A DNA stretch of 64,000 nt, from contig CAJUTL010000003.1 in NCBI GenBank assembly GCA_910589395.1, positions 50,166 through 114,165 of the forward strand, written 5' to 3'. This document shows, piece after piece, positions 44,448-52,884 of this stretch (within the stretch, counting starts at the first letter, position 1; each line of letters opens with the position of its first letter). The notes under the pieces were generated by a model that searched no databases, was not told the DNA's origin, and saw nothing but the letters and a program-made list of their open reading frames with translations. The stretch is from an uncultured Oscillospiraceae bacterium (GTDB taxonomy: Bacteria > Bacillota_A > Clostridia > Oscillospirales > Acutalibacteraceae). Both the position numbers and the translations under genes were made by a program.

Positions 44448-45801
44448 GGTCTTCTTTTCCGCCGGGGATCTTTCCGGACTTCCGGAAACGGGCCTTGTAG
44501 TCGTGGGCTTTTCCGGTGGAGCGGATTCCACCGCCCTGGCCCATTGGCTTACAACAAAAATTTCGCCGGAGCGTATCATTCTGGCCCATGTGAACCACCT
44601 GCTTCGGGGGAAAGAAGCAGAACAGGACGAAGCCGCCGCCGGGGCCTTTGCCCAGAGGCTGGGGCTTCGTTTTGCGCTTTTGCGGGAAGATGTAAAAGCC
44701 CTTGCCGAAAAGAAGGGAATGGGCCTGGAGGAATGCGGCAGAGAGGTGCGGTACAGCTTTTTTTACTCTCTCGCAAAGGGGGAAAGCGACAGAATTCTTA
44801 CCGCACACCATGCCGAGGATAATGCGGAAACCATGCTCTTAAACCTGTGCAGGGGCACAGGGCTCGACGGCCTGTGCGGGATCCCCCAAAGCAGGGGAAA
44901 GGTGCTGCGCCCGCTGCTGCGGGCAAGCAGAAATGAAATCGAGGCCTATTGCGCCTTTTATCAGCTTTCCTATGTAACGGACAGCAGTAATTTTTCCGAA
45001 GAATACACAAGGAATAAGCTTCGCCTGGAGGTGCTGCCCGTGTTGAGGGAACTGAATCCCCGGATGTCCCAGGCCTTTTCTCAGGCAGCGGAGCTTCTGA
45101 AAATAGATCGGGAATTTCTGGAGCGGGAAAGTGGAAAGCTTTTGGAAGCTGTGAAAGGAGAATACGGGCTGAACGCGGAAGCTTTGCTGGAAGCGGAGGA
45201 AGCCCTTTCGATGCGGGCGGTAAAGCTGTGGTTAGAAGGCCTGGGCTGCGGCAGATTGGAAAAAAAGCATCTGGACGCGGTAAAGACATGCCTGAAGCAG
45301 GGCGGCGCGGCTTCTCTGCCCGGCGGTGTCACGGTGCGCAGGGCCCAGGGGACCCTTTCCGCTTTTCGAAAGGAGAAAGCGGAGCCTTTTTTTCTTCCGG
45401 TAAGCTTGGGGGAAACCCCGCTTCCAGGGAGAAAACTTCTGGTTTTGGAGATAAAGGAACTGCCTTTTGCGGAAAATAGGCAAAAAATTCATAATTTGTT
45501 ATTCAAAAACGCTCTGGATTATGATATAATTACAGCCAATTTAATAGCCAGAAGCCGCCGGGAGGGGGATAGATTTTCCCCCCCGGGCAGAAAGCTTTCC
45601 AAAAATCTGAAGCAGGTGTTTCAGGAATGCGGCATGCCGCCGGAAAAGAGAAAAGCCGCGGTACTGCTGGAATGTGACGGAAGGCTCGTCTTCTGTGAAG
45701 GGGTCGGCGTTTCTCAGGAAGCGAGGGTTACGGAAAAAACCCGCCGGGCGCTTTTTGTGACGATCCGGGAGAAAGAGCCAAAACCGGCCTGCGGCTGTTA
45801 A
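44440..45801 (+). CDS. tilS: tRNA(Ile)-lysidine synthase TilS (453 aa)
   Basis: PP-loop ATP pyrophosphatase motif FSGGADSTAL (S25-S30 region), ILAHVNHLLRG, HHAEDNAETMLLNL, then TilS substrate-binding and C-terminal domains (RREGDRFSPPGR). ATG at 44440 is supported by GGGAGG. Modifies the tRNA-Ile CAU anticodon; essential. Upstream of hpt and ftsH as in most Firmicutes. Confidence 0.95.
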   Translation: MSEVFFSAGDLSGLPETGLVVVGFSGGADSTALAHWLTTKISPERIILAHVNHLLRGKEAEQDEAAAGAFAQRLGLRFALLREDVKALAEKKGMGLEECGREVRYSFFYSLAKGESDRILTAHHAEDNAETMLLNLCRGTGLDGLCGIPQSRGKVLRPLLRASRNEIEAYCAFYQLSYVTDSSNFSEEYTRNKLRLEVLPVLRELNPRMSQAFSQAAELLKIDREFLERESGKLLEAVKGEYGLNAEALLEAEEALSMRAVKLWLEGLGCGRLEKKHLDAVKTCLKQGGAASLPGGVTVRRAQGTLSAFRKEKAEPFFLPVSLGETPLPGRKLLVLEIKELPFAENRQKIHNLLFKNALDYDIITANLIARSRREGDRFSPPGRKLSKNLKQVFQECGMPPEKRKAAVLLECDGRLVFCEGVGVSQEARVTEKTRRALFVTIREKEPKPACGC

Positions 45802-45855
45802 ACCGAAGCAATGAGGGCTTTGAGGATATTTGCGAAGAGGGAAAGGGTCGAGACT

Positions 45856-46410
45856 ATGGTAGAACGCAGCGCAATGATGGAGGACATTCAGGAAGTGCTG
45901 TTTACCGAGCGGCAGATCGCCGTTATGGTAGAGCGTGTGGGAAAAGAGATCTCCCGGGACTACAAGGATAAAAATCTGCTGCTTGTCAGCGTGCTGAAGG
46001 GCTCTGTGGTATTTATGGCGGATCTGATGCGCTCCATCAACATTCCCGCTAAGATCGATTTTATGGCCACCTCCAGCTATGGCTCCGGCACAAAGACCAG
46101 CGGTGTGGTAAAGATCATCAAGGATCTGGATATCCCTCTTTCCGGCTATGACATCGTTTTGGTAGAGGATATTCTGGACAGCGGCAAGACTTTGAGCTAC
46201 CTGATCGAACTTTTGCGAGATAGAAACCCGAAAAGCATACAGATCTGTACGCTGTTTGACAAGCCCGAGCGCCGGGAGGTGGAGATCAAGGCCGCTTACG
46301 TGGGCTCTGTGATCCCGGACGCCTTTATTGTGGGCTATGGCCTGGATTATGCCGAAAAATACCGCAACCTGCCTTTTGTGGGTATCCTGGAGCCTTCGGT
46401 GTACGAATAA
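45856..46410 (+). CDS. hpt: Hypoxanthine-guanine phosphoribosyltransferase (184 aa)
   Basis: Purine salvage PRTase. Core PRPP-binding motif VLVEDILDSGKTLSYL, VSVLKGSVVFMADLMRSI and the active-site loop MATSSYGSGTKTSG. The ATG at 45856 gives the standard length and has AGAGGGAAAGGG upstream; earlier starts would add an unusual tail. Between tilS and ftsH. Confidence 0.95.
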   Translation: MVERSAMMEDIQEVLFTERQIAVMVERVGKEISRDYKDKNLLLVSVLKGSVVFMADLMRSINIPAKIDFMATSSYGSGTKTSGVVKIIKDLDIPLSGYDIVLVEDILDSGKTLSYLIELLRDRNPKSIQICTLFDKPERREVEIKAAYVGSVIPDAFIVGYGLDYAEKYRNLPFVGILEPSVYE

Positions 46411-46564
46411 CCGGCGGAAAAAGGGAGAAGGTTATTGTTTGAAAGCGGGCGGCCTTTCTTTGGCTTTGCCACGCAGGGTCCCTTAATAACTGGGGAAACA
46501 AGACGGCGCTGGTTTTTGCTGGTGCTGTCTGGTGATAAGCAATAGAGTTTAGGAGGACAAATTT

Positions 46565-48520
46565 TTGAACAGCAATCGAAAAACGCTGCGCACGCTTCTC
46601 TTGTATCTGGGGATCCCGGTGGTGGTGCTGTTTATCATCATCTTTTTGCTCCAGGGCCGGGGGCCTGAGCAGGCGGCGTATAAGTATTCCGACATTATTG
46701 ACTATTTCGAGACCGGGCAGGTCACGGAATACAAGCTGAATCTGGGAACGGGAGACCTGCGGCTGAAGTTGAATAACGATGCTGGCACACAAATCGATTT
46801 CGAGCTTCCCAGCGTGGATCTGTTCTATCAGAACGTGTCCCAATCCATTCGGGAGTATAACGAAGAGCACCCCGACGCCAAAATGGTGCAGGATATTATC
46901 CGCCCGGTGGAAACCAGCTGGTTTTTAAGCCTGCTTCCCACCCTGATCCTGTTTGCGGGGCTGATCATCTTCTGGGTGTTTATGATGCGCCGCCTGGGCA
47001 ACAGCATGGGCGGCGGCGACAAGCAGATGAACTTCGGCAAGGCGAAGATCAAGCAGATGAGCGATGAAAAGCGCAAAACCACCTTTGCCGATGTGGCCGG
47101 GGCCGATGAGGAAAAGGAAGAGCTGCGGGAGATCGTGGAGTTCCTCCGCAATCCGGCAAAGTACAATTCCCTGGGCGCCCGTATTCCCAAGGGCGTGCTG
47201 CTGGTGGGCCCTCCCGGCACCGGTAAAACTCTGCTGGCCAGGGCTGTGGCGGGAGAAGCGGGTGTGCCGTTCTTCTCTATTTCCGGTTCCGATTTTGTGG
47301 AAATGTTTGTAGGCGTAGGCGCTTCTCGCGTTCGCGACCTGTTTGAGAAAGCGAAAAAGAACCACCCTTGCATTATCTTTATCGATGAGATCGACGCCGT
47401 AGGCCGCCAGAGAGGCGCGGGCCTGGGCGGCGGGCACGATGAGAGAGAGCAGACCCTGAACCAGCTGTTGGTGGAAATGGACGGCTTCGGCGCCAACGAG
47501 GGCGTGATCATGATCGCCGCCACCAACCGCCCCGATATTCTGGATCCCGCCCTGATGCGTCCCGGCCGTTTTGACCGCCAGGTGACGGTGGGCTATCCCG
47601 ATGTCAGGGGCCGTGAGGATATTCTGCGGGTACACGCCAAGGGGAAGCCCCTGGCCCCCGATGTGGTGCTTTCCACCATTGCCAAGTCCACCGCGGGCTT
47701 TACCGGGGCGGACCTTGAAAATCTTCTGAACGAGGCCGCTCTGCTGGCCGCCCGGAAAAACCACAAGGCTATCACCATGCCGGAAATCGAGGAAGCCACC
47801 ATTAAGGTGGTGGTAGGCACCGAGAAGAAGAGCAGGGTGATGAATGAAAAGGAAAAGAAGCTGACCGCCTATCACGAGGCGGGCCATGCCATCGCCACTT
47901 ATTATTGCGGCACCCAGGACCCGGTGCACCAGATCTCCATCATTCCCAGAGGCATGGCAGGGGGCTATACCATGCACCTGCCTTCTGAGGATCGCACCTA
48001 CCGCAGCCGGAACGAAATGCGGGAAGAGCTCATCGTTCTGTTGGGTGGCCGGGTAGCGGAAGCACTGGTGCTGGACGATATCTCCACCGGAGCTTCTAAC
48101 GATATCGAGCGGGCTACAAAAATTGCACGTGCCATGGTCACAAAATACGGCATGAGCGAAAAGCTGGGGCCGATCACCTATGGCTCAGACGATTCCAACC
48201 CCTTCCTGGGCAAAGAAATGGGCCATATCAGCAACTATTCCGAGCAGACCGCCTCCGAGATCGATGAAGAGATCCAGAAGCTGATCTCCACTGCCTACCA
48301 GCAGACTGAGCAGATCTTAAAGGAGCACATCGATGAGCTGCACCGCCTGGCCGGCGTACTGTACGAAAAGGAAAAGCTGGACGGCACAGAGTTCCAGGAG
48401 GTTATGAACGGCACGCTTTTGCCCGGCGGCCAAAAGGAAGAAAAACTCCCCGCGGAAGCCGGTTCCGAAGAAAATACGGATACGACACAGGCGCCTGCCG
48501 AAACCCAGAAGGAAGAGTAA
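46565..48520 (+). CDS. ftsH: ATP-dependent zinc metalloprotease FtsH (651 aa)
   Basis: Membrane AAA+ protease. TTG start after AGGAGGAC. Two TM helices (about 9-30 and 119-142) bracket the extracytoplasmic domain; Walker A GPPGTGKT, Walker B IIFIDEIDAVGR, second region of homology, and zinc motif HEAGH (437-441). The C-terminal 30 residues are Glu/Thr-rich and disordered. Last gene of the operon; 154-bp gap before it has no feature seen. Confidence 0.97.
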   Translation: MNSNRKTLRTLLLYLGIPVVVLFIIIFLLQGRGPEQAAYKYSDIIDYFETGQVTEYKLNLGTGDLRLKLNNDAGTQIDFELPSVDLFYQNVSQSIREYNEEHPDAKMVQDIIRPVETSWFLSLLPTLILFAGLIIFWVFMMRRLGNSMGGGDKQMNFGKAKIKQMSDEKRKTTFADVAGADEEKEELREIVEFLRNPAKYNSLGARIPKGVLLVGPPGTGKTLLARAVAGEAGVPFFSISGSDFVEMFVGVGASRVRDLFEKAKKNHPCIIFIDEIDAVGRQRGAGLGGGHDEREQTLNQLLVEMDGFGANEGVIMIAATNRPDILDPALMRPGRFDRQVTVGYPDVRGREDILRVHAKGKPLAPDVVLSTIAKSTAGFTGADLENLLNEAALLAARKNHKAITMPEIEEATIKVVVGTEKKSRVMNEKEKKLTAYHEAGHAIATYYCGTQDPVHQISIIPRGMAGGYTMHLPSEDRTYRSRNEMREELIVLLGGRVAEALVLDDISTGASNDIERATKIARAMVTKYGMSEKLGPITYGSDDSNPFLGKEMGHISNYSEQTASEIDEEIQKLISTAYQQTEQILKEHIDELHRLAGVLYEKEKLDGTEFQEVMNGTLLPGGQKEEKLPAEAGSEENTDTTQAPAETQKEE

Positions 48521-48550
48521 AAGCTGTAAGTTCAAAAAAGCATTCGTTTC

Positions 48551-48583
48551 AAAGAGCCCGCTGTAAAGCGGGCTCTTTTTTGT
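48551..48583 (+). terminator. Terminator of the rnj-ftsH operon
   Basis: AAAGAGCCCGCT / AGCGGGCTCTTT stem (48551-48562, 48567-48578) with GTAA loop and TTTTT. Confidence 0.9.
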
Positions 48584-48849
48584 GTCGGTATGAGAAAGAA
48601 GCAAGCTCTTCAATTTTGTTCGGAATCATAACAAAGCGCAGGGCGTTTATTAGATGCTGGATGGCGATAACTGCTATGCAGAAAGCACCTTATGTGATTC
48701 GGGTGCTTTCAGGCAACGAGAGAACGTCAACAGATATAATAGGTAATGCGAAATGAGAAATTAGCAATGAAATACAAAGCAATATATAGTTTAGCAAACT
48801 AGTCATTAGTTGCAAAATGTTAGTTGCTAAGGGAAAAAAGTCACCCGGT

Positions 48850-48909
48850 TGTCATCCTGAGCCGCCGAAGGCAGCGAAGGATCTCGTCCTTGTGCCCTTG
48901 TCTTTTCCG
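48850..48909. repeat. Intergenic repeat, family R1, partial copy 3
   Basis: TGTCATCCTGAGCCGCCGAAG and GCGAAGGATCTCGTCCTTG match the other R1 copies; the second half is missing. The 48584-48913 gap otherwise shows no gene. Confidence 0.5.
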
Positions 48910-48913
48910 GCAA

Positions 48914-49557
48914 CTAACTACCTACGACTGATCGCTGATTATAGAAGCTGTCATTTACCACTTTTTTCACGCCTGACAGGGTGATGGAGATCGCAGCTAA
49001 AACGCACAGTATAACAGCGGCCGCTATGGTTGAGGATAGTTTCATAACAGGAAATCGCGCGTGCTTCAAAAGATAAGTCACAAAAGCATTGGGCAGGTTT
49101 ACGAAGTAATCAACGATCAGGCTGTTGCCGGAAAGCTTATAGGCGGCGGCAAAGCGACACCCACTGCGAATAGCAGGAGAATGCTTCCGAAATCGCGAAA
49201 CCCGGGATATCCTAAGTGGTAAAGAGAAAACATCAAGCCGGAAAGAAAAATTGTGGGCAGCATACCGAATTCTTTTTCAAACTTGCTCTGAAAAAAGCCG
49301 CAGAATAGGAACTCTTCAAAAAAAGTGGTCATGATAAGCGGCAAAATTCCCATGGGAAGAAAACTCCATGGAACAGCTTTCCCGGAAATGACAACGGGGA
49401 TCAGCTGTCCTCCCACTGAAAAGACAACAAATGTTGCCAGAACGGCGATTTGCCCTTTGTTCAGCTTCTGTATTTTCAAAAAAGCAGCCGTGCTTTTCTC
49501 TTTCCGTAATAGGAAAAGGAGTAGGAAAAAGCTAAACGCTATGCCAGATCGTACGGT
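48914..49557 (-). pseudogene. Frameshifted, 5'-truncated CPBP-family intramembrane protease-like gene
   Basis: The minus strand encodes hydrophobic sequence with FFEEFLFCGFFQSKFEKEFG and FSLYHLGYPGFRDFG, matching the EE and FxxxH motifs of CPBP proteases. The frame ends early near 49117, but the next frame continues with FAAAYKLSGNSLIVDYFVNL and one more TM region to a stop at 48914. One missing T in the GCTTTGCC run near 49147 would restore one frame. Upstream there is no ATG; the frame opens right after a stop at 49558, where another gene remnant begins. Either a decayed gene or, for the frameshift alone, a sequencing error. Confidence 0.55.
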
Positions 49558-49886
49558 TTACAAGCCTTTCGGAAAAAGGGAGAGCCGCATTTCTCGATAC
49601 ACTGAAAGCCTCTATCCCGCAATTCAGCTATGATACGAATATCTTTTCCATTGCTGCGTCTTTTCTGGACACCTTCCCTCCTGAAGAGCAGAGATGGCTT
49701 TTACGGCAGCGTCTTGAAATTCTGCAAAAATACCGCATAGGGGTCGAAAACCAGGTTACGCCCTTATGGGAAAATGAAGTTCCCGCCATTCACGCCGTCA
49801 ACGTAAAAAGAATGATCGACCTGGTAAGCGCCGAGATCTTAGGAACTAACCGCTTGCTTGAAAATTGCTCTCAAAAGCAGCGATAA
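49548..49886 (+). pseudogene. C-terminal remnant of a PadR-like regulator
   Basis: Open frame without a start: VRFTSLSEKGRAAFLDTLKA, then FSIAASFLDTFPPEEQRWLL, RQRLEILQKYRIGVE and a helical tail to a TAA at 49886. The LxEKGRxxF segment followed by paired long helices resembles the end of the winged helix and C-terminal domain of PadR family proteins. The N-terminal winged helix is absent; the frame starts at the junction with the CPBP remnant near 49550. Family assignment is by pattern only. Confidence 0.4.
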
Positions 49887-49895
49887 GACTTTGTT

Positions 49896-49931
49896 AAACC
49901 ACTGGATTGTTTACAAGTCCATTGGTTTTTT
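49896..49931 (+). terminator. Terminator after the PadR-like remnant
   Basis: AAACCACTGGA / TCCATTGGTTT stem (one mismatch) followed by TTTTTT. The 49932-50333 stretch after it is AT-rich with no gene seen. Confidence 0.7.
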
Positions 49932-50333
49932 ATACCTGTAAAAAAGTTATCTGAAATGCAGGGGCCAAATGGATTTAAGAAAGGGGAAAGCGACCTTTTG
50001 GGTCTTCCGTTTTTTTGCGTCAAAAAGCGGGAAGTTGTTTAGAGCGGTGCCATCTGTTTTGTGGCTGGGTATGGTTGCTTTTGCGGGAAAGTGGTTTTGA
50101 GAAATTGCAGAATGTCTGAGAACATGTTTCTTGATCAGCAATGTTGTGACTGCCTTTTCATGGATCGCAGACCGAAAAAAGGGGGGGCATAAAATTGATT
50201 TATTTAATATGATTAATGATATAAACATTGAAGCCTAAAAAGTAAAACGCATAGCAAGCGTTGTGCGTTTTGCATAAAATTAAAACAAATTATTGTTGGA
50301 TACCTAGAAGTTGCGGTAATTTATCAAAAGGTG

Positions 50334-50362
50334 TTGACTTCTTGCACCAGGAAAGTTATTAT
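50334..50362 (+). promoter_or_regulatory. Predicted promoter of the third sugar operon
   Basis: TTGACT (50334-50339), 17-bp spacer, TATTAT (50357-50362). Leader of about 115 nt, AT-rich, before the kinase gene. Confidence 0.6.
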
Positions 50363-50483
50363 ATATACAAAATTAAGTTAAAAAATAAAATTGACTGCCG
50401 GGTATACATTGCTGTCCTTCATTTAAGTATGGTGATTAAAGAATTTGAAAATACCGGCTTTGCCAGGAAGGGGGAGGGATATT

Positions 50484-51596
50484 CTGGAAAGAATAGTGAA
50501 GAAAATTCGCTCGTCTGAAAAACTTCCAAACGTGGTCGTGGGCTTTGACGGATATGTAGACAGCATTCTTCGGGTTTGCCGGCAGACGGGCGGTACGGAA
50601 GCTGAATTCTTTGATACCATGGAAGAGTTTGGAGACCATATTAAGGAAAGATCCTGGAAAAGCTGTTCCATGGAGCTGAAGCTGCAAACGGAAAAGCTGG
50701 GAGGGAACGCGCCCATTTTCTCGCAAACTATTGCCTGCCTGGGGGCGCGCGTGGACTGCATCGGCGCTTTTGGAACACCCCGGCCGCTTCCGGTGTTTCG
50801 TGGGCTGGAAAAGCTTTGTGTATTGCACAGCCTATGTGATCCGGGTCTTTGCGAGGCGTTGGAGTTTCGGGACGGCAAGGTGATGCTGGCGCGAAATGAC
50901 CGGCTAAAGGTGGATTATCGGTGCCTGACCAAGCTGCTTTCTGTTCCCCGCCTTTTGGAGATGATGGAAAAAGCCCAGCTGCTGGCGTTTTTTAACTGGA
51001 GCGAGCTGCCAGGCGCAACCTCGATCTGGCAGGGGTGTTTGCAGGATGTTTTTCCAAAGCTTACTGCCCGGAAACGTCTGATGCTGGATCTTTCAGACTG
51101 CTCTCAGAGGACGGAACAGGAAGTGGGAGAGGCTGGTGAGTTGATTCGGGAATTCTCAAAATACTTGAATACGGTTTTGAGCCTGAATCAGAATGAAGCC
51201 GAGACCCTGGCGAAAAGCCTGGGGATCGTTTCAAAAGAAAAAGCCGCCCTGGCTGCGGCGCTGCGAGATCGACTTGCTTGTGAAATGGTGGTGATCCACC
51301 TGCTGGATAGAGCCTATTGCGCAACGGAAGCGGAAGTTTCCTGCCATGTGGGCCGTCAAATTCAGGATCCTTTGCTTTCCACCGGCGGCGGAGATAATTT
51401 TAACGCTGGCTTTGCCTTTGCTTTGCTTCAGGGCATGTTACCTGAAGAAGCGCTGGCGGTGGCCAACGGCGTCTCCGGGTTTTATGTGTCTCAGGGCAGA
51501 AGCCCTGACCGGGAGGAGCTGGCGGCCTGGCTGGAGGAGAATTTCACGGGAAAAAATGAACAACAGAAAGGAAAGATTTGTTATGAGAGCGCCTAA
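50484..51596 (+). CDS. PfkB-family carbohydrate kinase (about 370 aa)
   Basis: Ribokinase-fold sugar kinase. Early VVVGFDGYVDSILRVC and EKLGGNAPIFSQTIACLGA match the substrate-binding Gly-Gly segment, and STGGGDNFNAGFAFALLQG contains the anion hole and catalytic Asp (D304). Start is uncertain: AGGGGGAGG at 50469-50477 points to a CTG at 50484; a GTG at 50496 or TTG at 50445 or 50460 are alternatives. First gene of the operon, overlapping the GH4 gene by 14 bp. Likely phosphorylates the monosaccharide released or imported. Confidence 0.85.
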   Translation: MERIVKKIRSSEKLPNVVVGFDGYVDSILRVCRQTGGTEAEFFDTMEEFGDHIKERSWKSCSMELKLQTEKLGGNAPIFSQTIACLGARVDCIGAFGTPRPLPVFRGLEKLCVLHSLCDPGLCEALEFRDGKVMLARNDRLKVDYRCLTKLLSVPRLLEMMEKAQLLAFFNWSELPGATSIWQGCLQDVFPKLTARKRLMLDLSDCSQRTEQEVGEAGELIREFSKYLNTVLSLNQNEAETLAKSLGIVSKEKAALAAALRDRLACEMVVIHLLDRAYCATEAEVSCHVGRQIQDPLLSTGGGDNFNAGFAFALLQGMLPEEALAVANGVSGFYVSQGRSPDREELAAWLEENFTGKNEQQKGKICYESA

Positions 51597-52857
51597 GATC
51601 GTATTTATCGGAGCGGGCAGTATGTCCTTTGGCACGCCTACCTTCCGGGATATCTTTACCACACCTCAGATGAAGGGAGCCACCCTGTGCCTGGTGGATA
51701 TCGACGAGGAAAACCTGGACAGGATGTACGGCTTGGCAGCTAAGCTCAACGAGCACAGCGGCTATGGCCTGAAGATCGAAAAGACCACCGAGCGCCGTGA
51801 GGTACTGCCGGGAGCGGATTTTGTTATCAATTCTCTGGCCATTGAGCGCTGCGAGCTGTGGAAGCAGGATTTCAATGTTCCCAAGAAGTACGGCGTGCGC
51901 CACTGCCTGGGAGAAAACGGCGGCCCGGGCGCCCTCTTCTTCACCATGAGGACCTTCCCGGTGATCATGGATATCGTTCACGATATGGAAGAGCTTTGCC
52001 CCAACGCCTGGTTCCTGAACTTCTCGAACCCGGAGACCAGGATCATTCTGGGCGTGAACATGTACTCCAAGATCAAGTGTATCGGCCTGTGCCACGGCAT
52101 CTTCATGGCCCAGCACGATATGGCACAGATCCTGGGCAGAGACCCTGAAACGATTGAAGTGTTCGGCGCCGGTATGAACCATTTCCAGTGGATCATGTCT
52201 GTGCGGGATAAGGAGACAGGGGAGGATCTGTACCCCGAGTTCCGGGAAAAGGAAAAGAGCTTTGATCCTGCGTTTATGCCCTATTCCAGAAAGATGTTCC
52301 ACTTCTTCGGCCTGTATCCCACCTGCTCTGACGACCACCTGGGCGAATACCAGGCTTATGGCTATGAGGCGGGCGAGCATGGCTACGACTTTGACTGGGA
52401 CGCTCAAGACAGAGTGGAGATGAAAAAGACCATCGCCGCATTAGTCAACGGCGAACAGGATATCGACGAATGGCTGGTTCCCTCCGGCGAGCAGGCCATC
52501 AATGTAGTCACCAGTATTTTCTTTAACGACCGCAGAAACATTCCTTCCGCCATTGTGTATAACGATGGCGCCTTAAGCCAGCTTCCCGGAGATGTGGCGG
52601 TAGAACTGCCCATCACGGTGGACGGAGACGGCGTGCACAAGCGGGTAGTTCGCGATATGCCCGATGGTGTGATCGGCTTAATGAACCAGCAGGTCTCCCC
52701 CCAGCGGCTTTCCATTCGGGCGGCGGCCCAGGGCTCTAAGGAGCTGGCCCTCCAGGCGCTGCTGTGTGACCCCACCATCAACAGCACGGACGCCGCGGTG
52801 AAAATTGTGGATGAACTGTTTGAAATCAACAAGCAGTACATTAGGAAATGCATCTAA
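51583..52857 (+). CDS. Glycoside hydrolase family 4 (alpha-glucosidase/galacturonidase-like, 424 aa)
   Basis: NAD- and metal-dependent glycosidase that cleaves by C3 oxidation and elimination. NAD motif FIGAGSMSFG (8-17), NFSNPE (146-151), metal ligands C170-H171 in GLCHGIF and H200 in GAGMNHFQW. ATG at 51583 follows AAAGGAAAG. The GH4 type with CHGIF/CHSxx is found in LplD-like alpha-galacturonidases and alpha-glucosidases acting on unphosphorylated sugars; the choice is not settled here. Note that its chemistry, redox-assisted elimination, parallels the CGD-like operon. Confidence 0.92.
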   Translation: MRAPKIVFIGAGSMSFGTPTFRDIFTTPQMKGATLCLVDIDEENLDRMYGLAAKLNEHSGYGLKIEKTTERREVLPGADFVINSLAIERCELWKQDFNVPKKYGVRHCLGENGGPGALFFTMRTFPVIMDIVHDMEELCPNAWFLNFSNPETRIILGVNMYSKIKCIGLCHGIFMAQHDMAQILGRDPETIEVFGAGMNHFQWIMSVRDKETGEDLYPEFREKEKSFDPAFMPYSRKMFHFFGLYPTCSDDHLGEYQAYGYEAGEHGYDFDWDAQDRVEMKKTIAALVNGEQDIDEWLVPSGEQAINVVTSIFFNDRRNIPSAIVYNDGALSQLPGDVAVELPITVDGDGVHKRVVRDMPDGVIGLMNQQVSPQRLSIRAAAQGSKELALQALLCDPTINSTDAAVKIVDELFEINKQYIRKCI

Positions 52858-52884
52858 ACCTCTATTTGAGAAAGGAAGAAAAAC

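Noticed and set aside
49947..50228. 93-aa minus-strand frame in the AT-rich gap
   Set aside because: Low-complexity sequence, no Shine-Dalgarno site, no recognisable domain.
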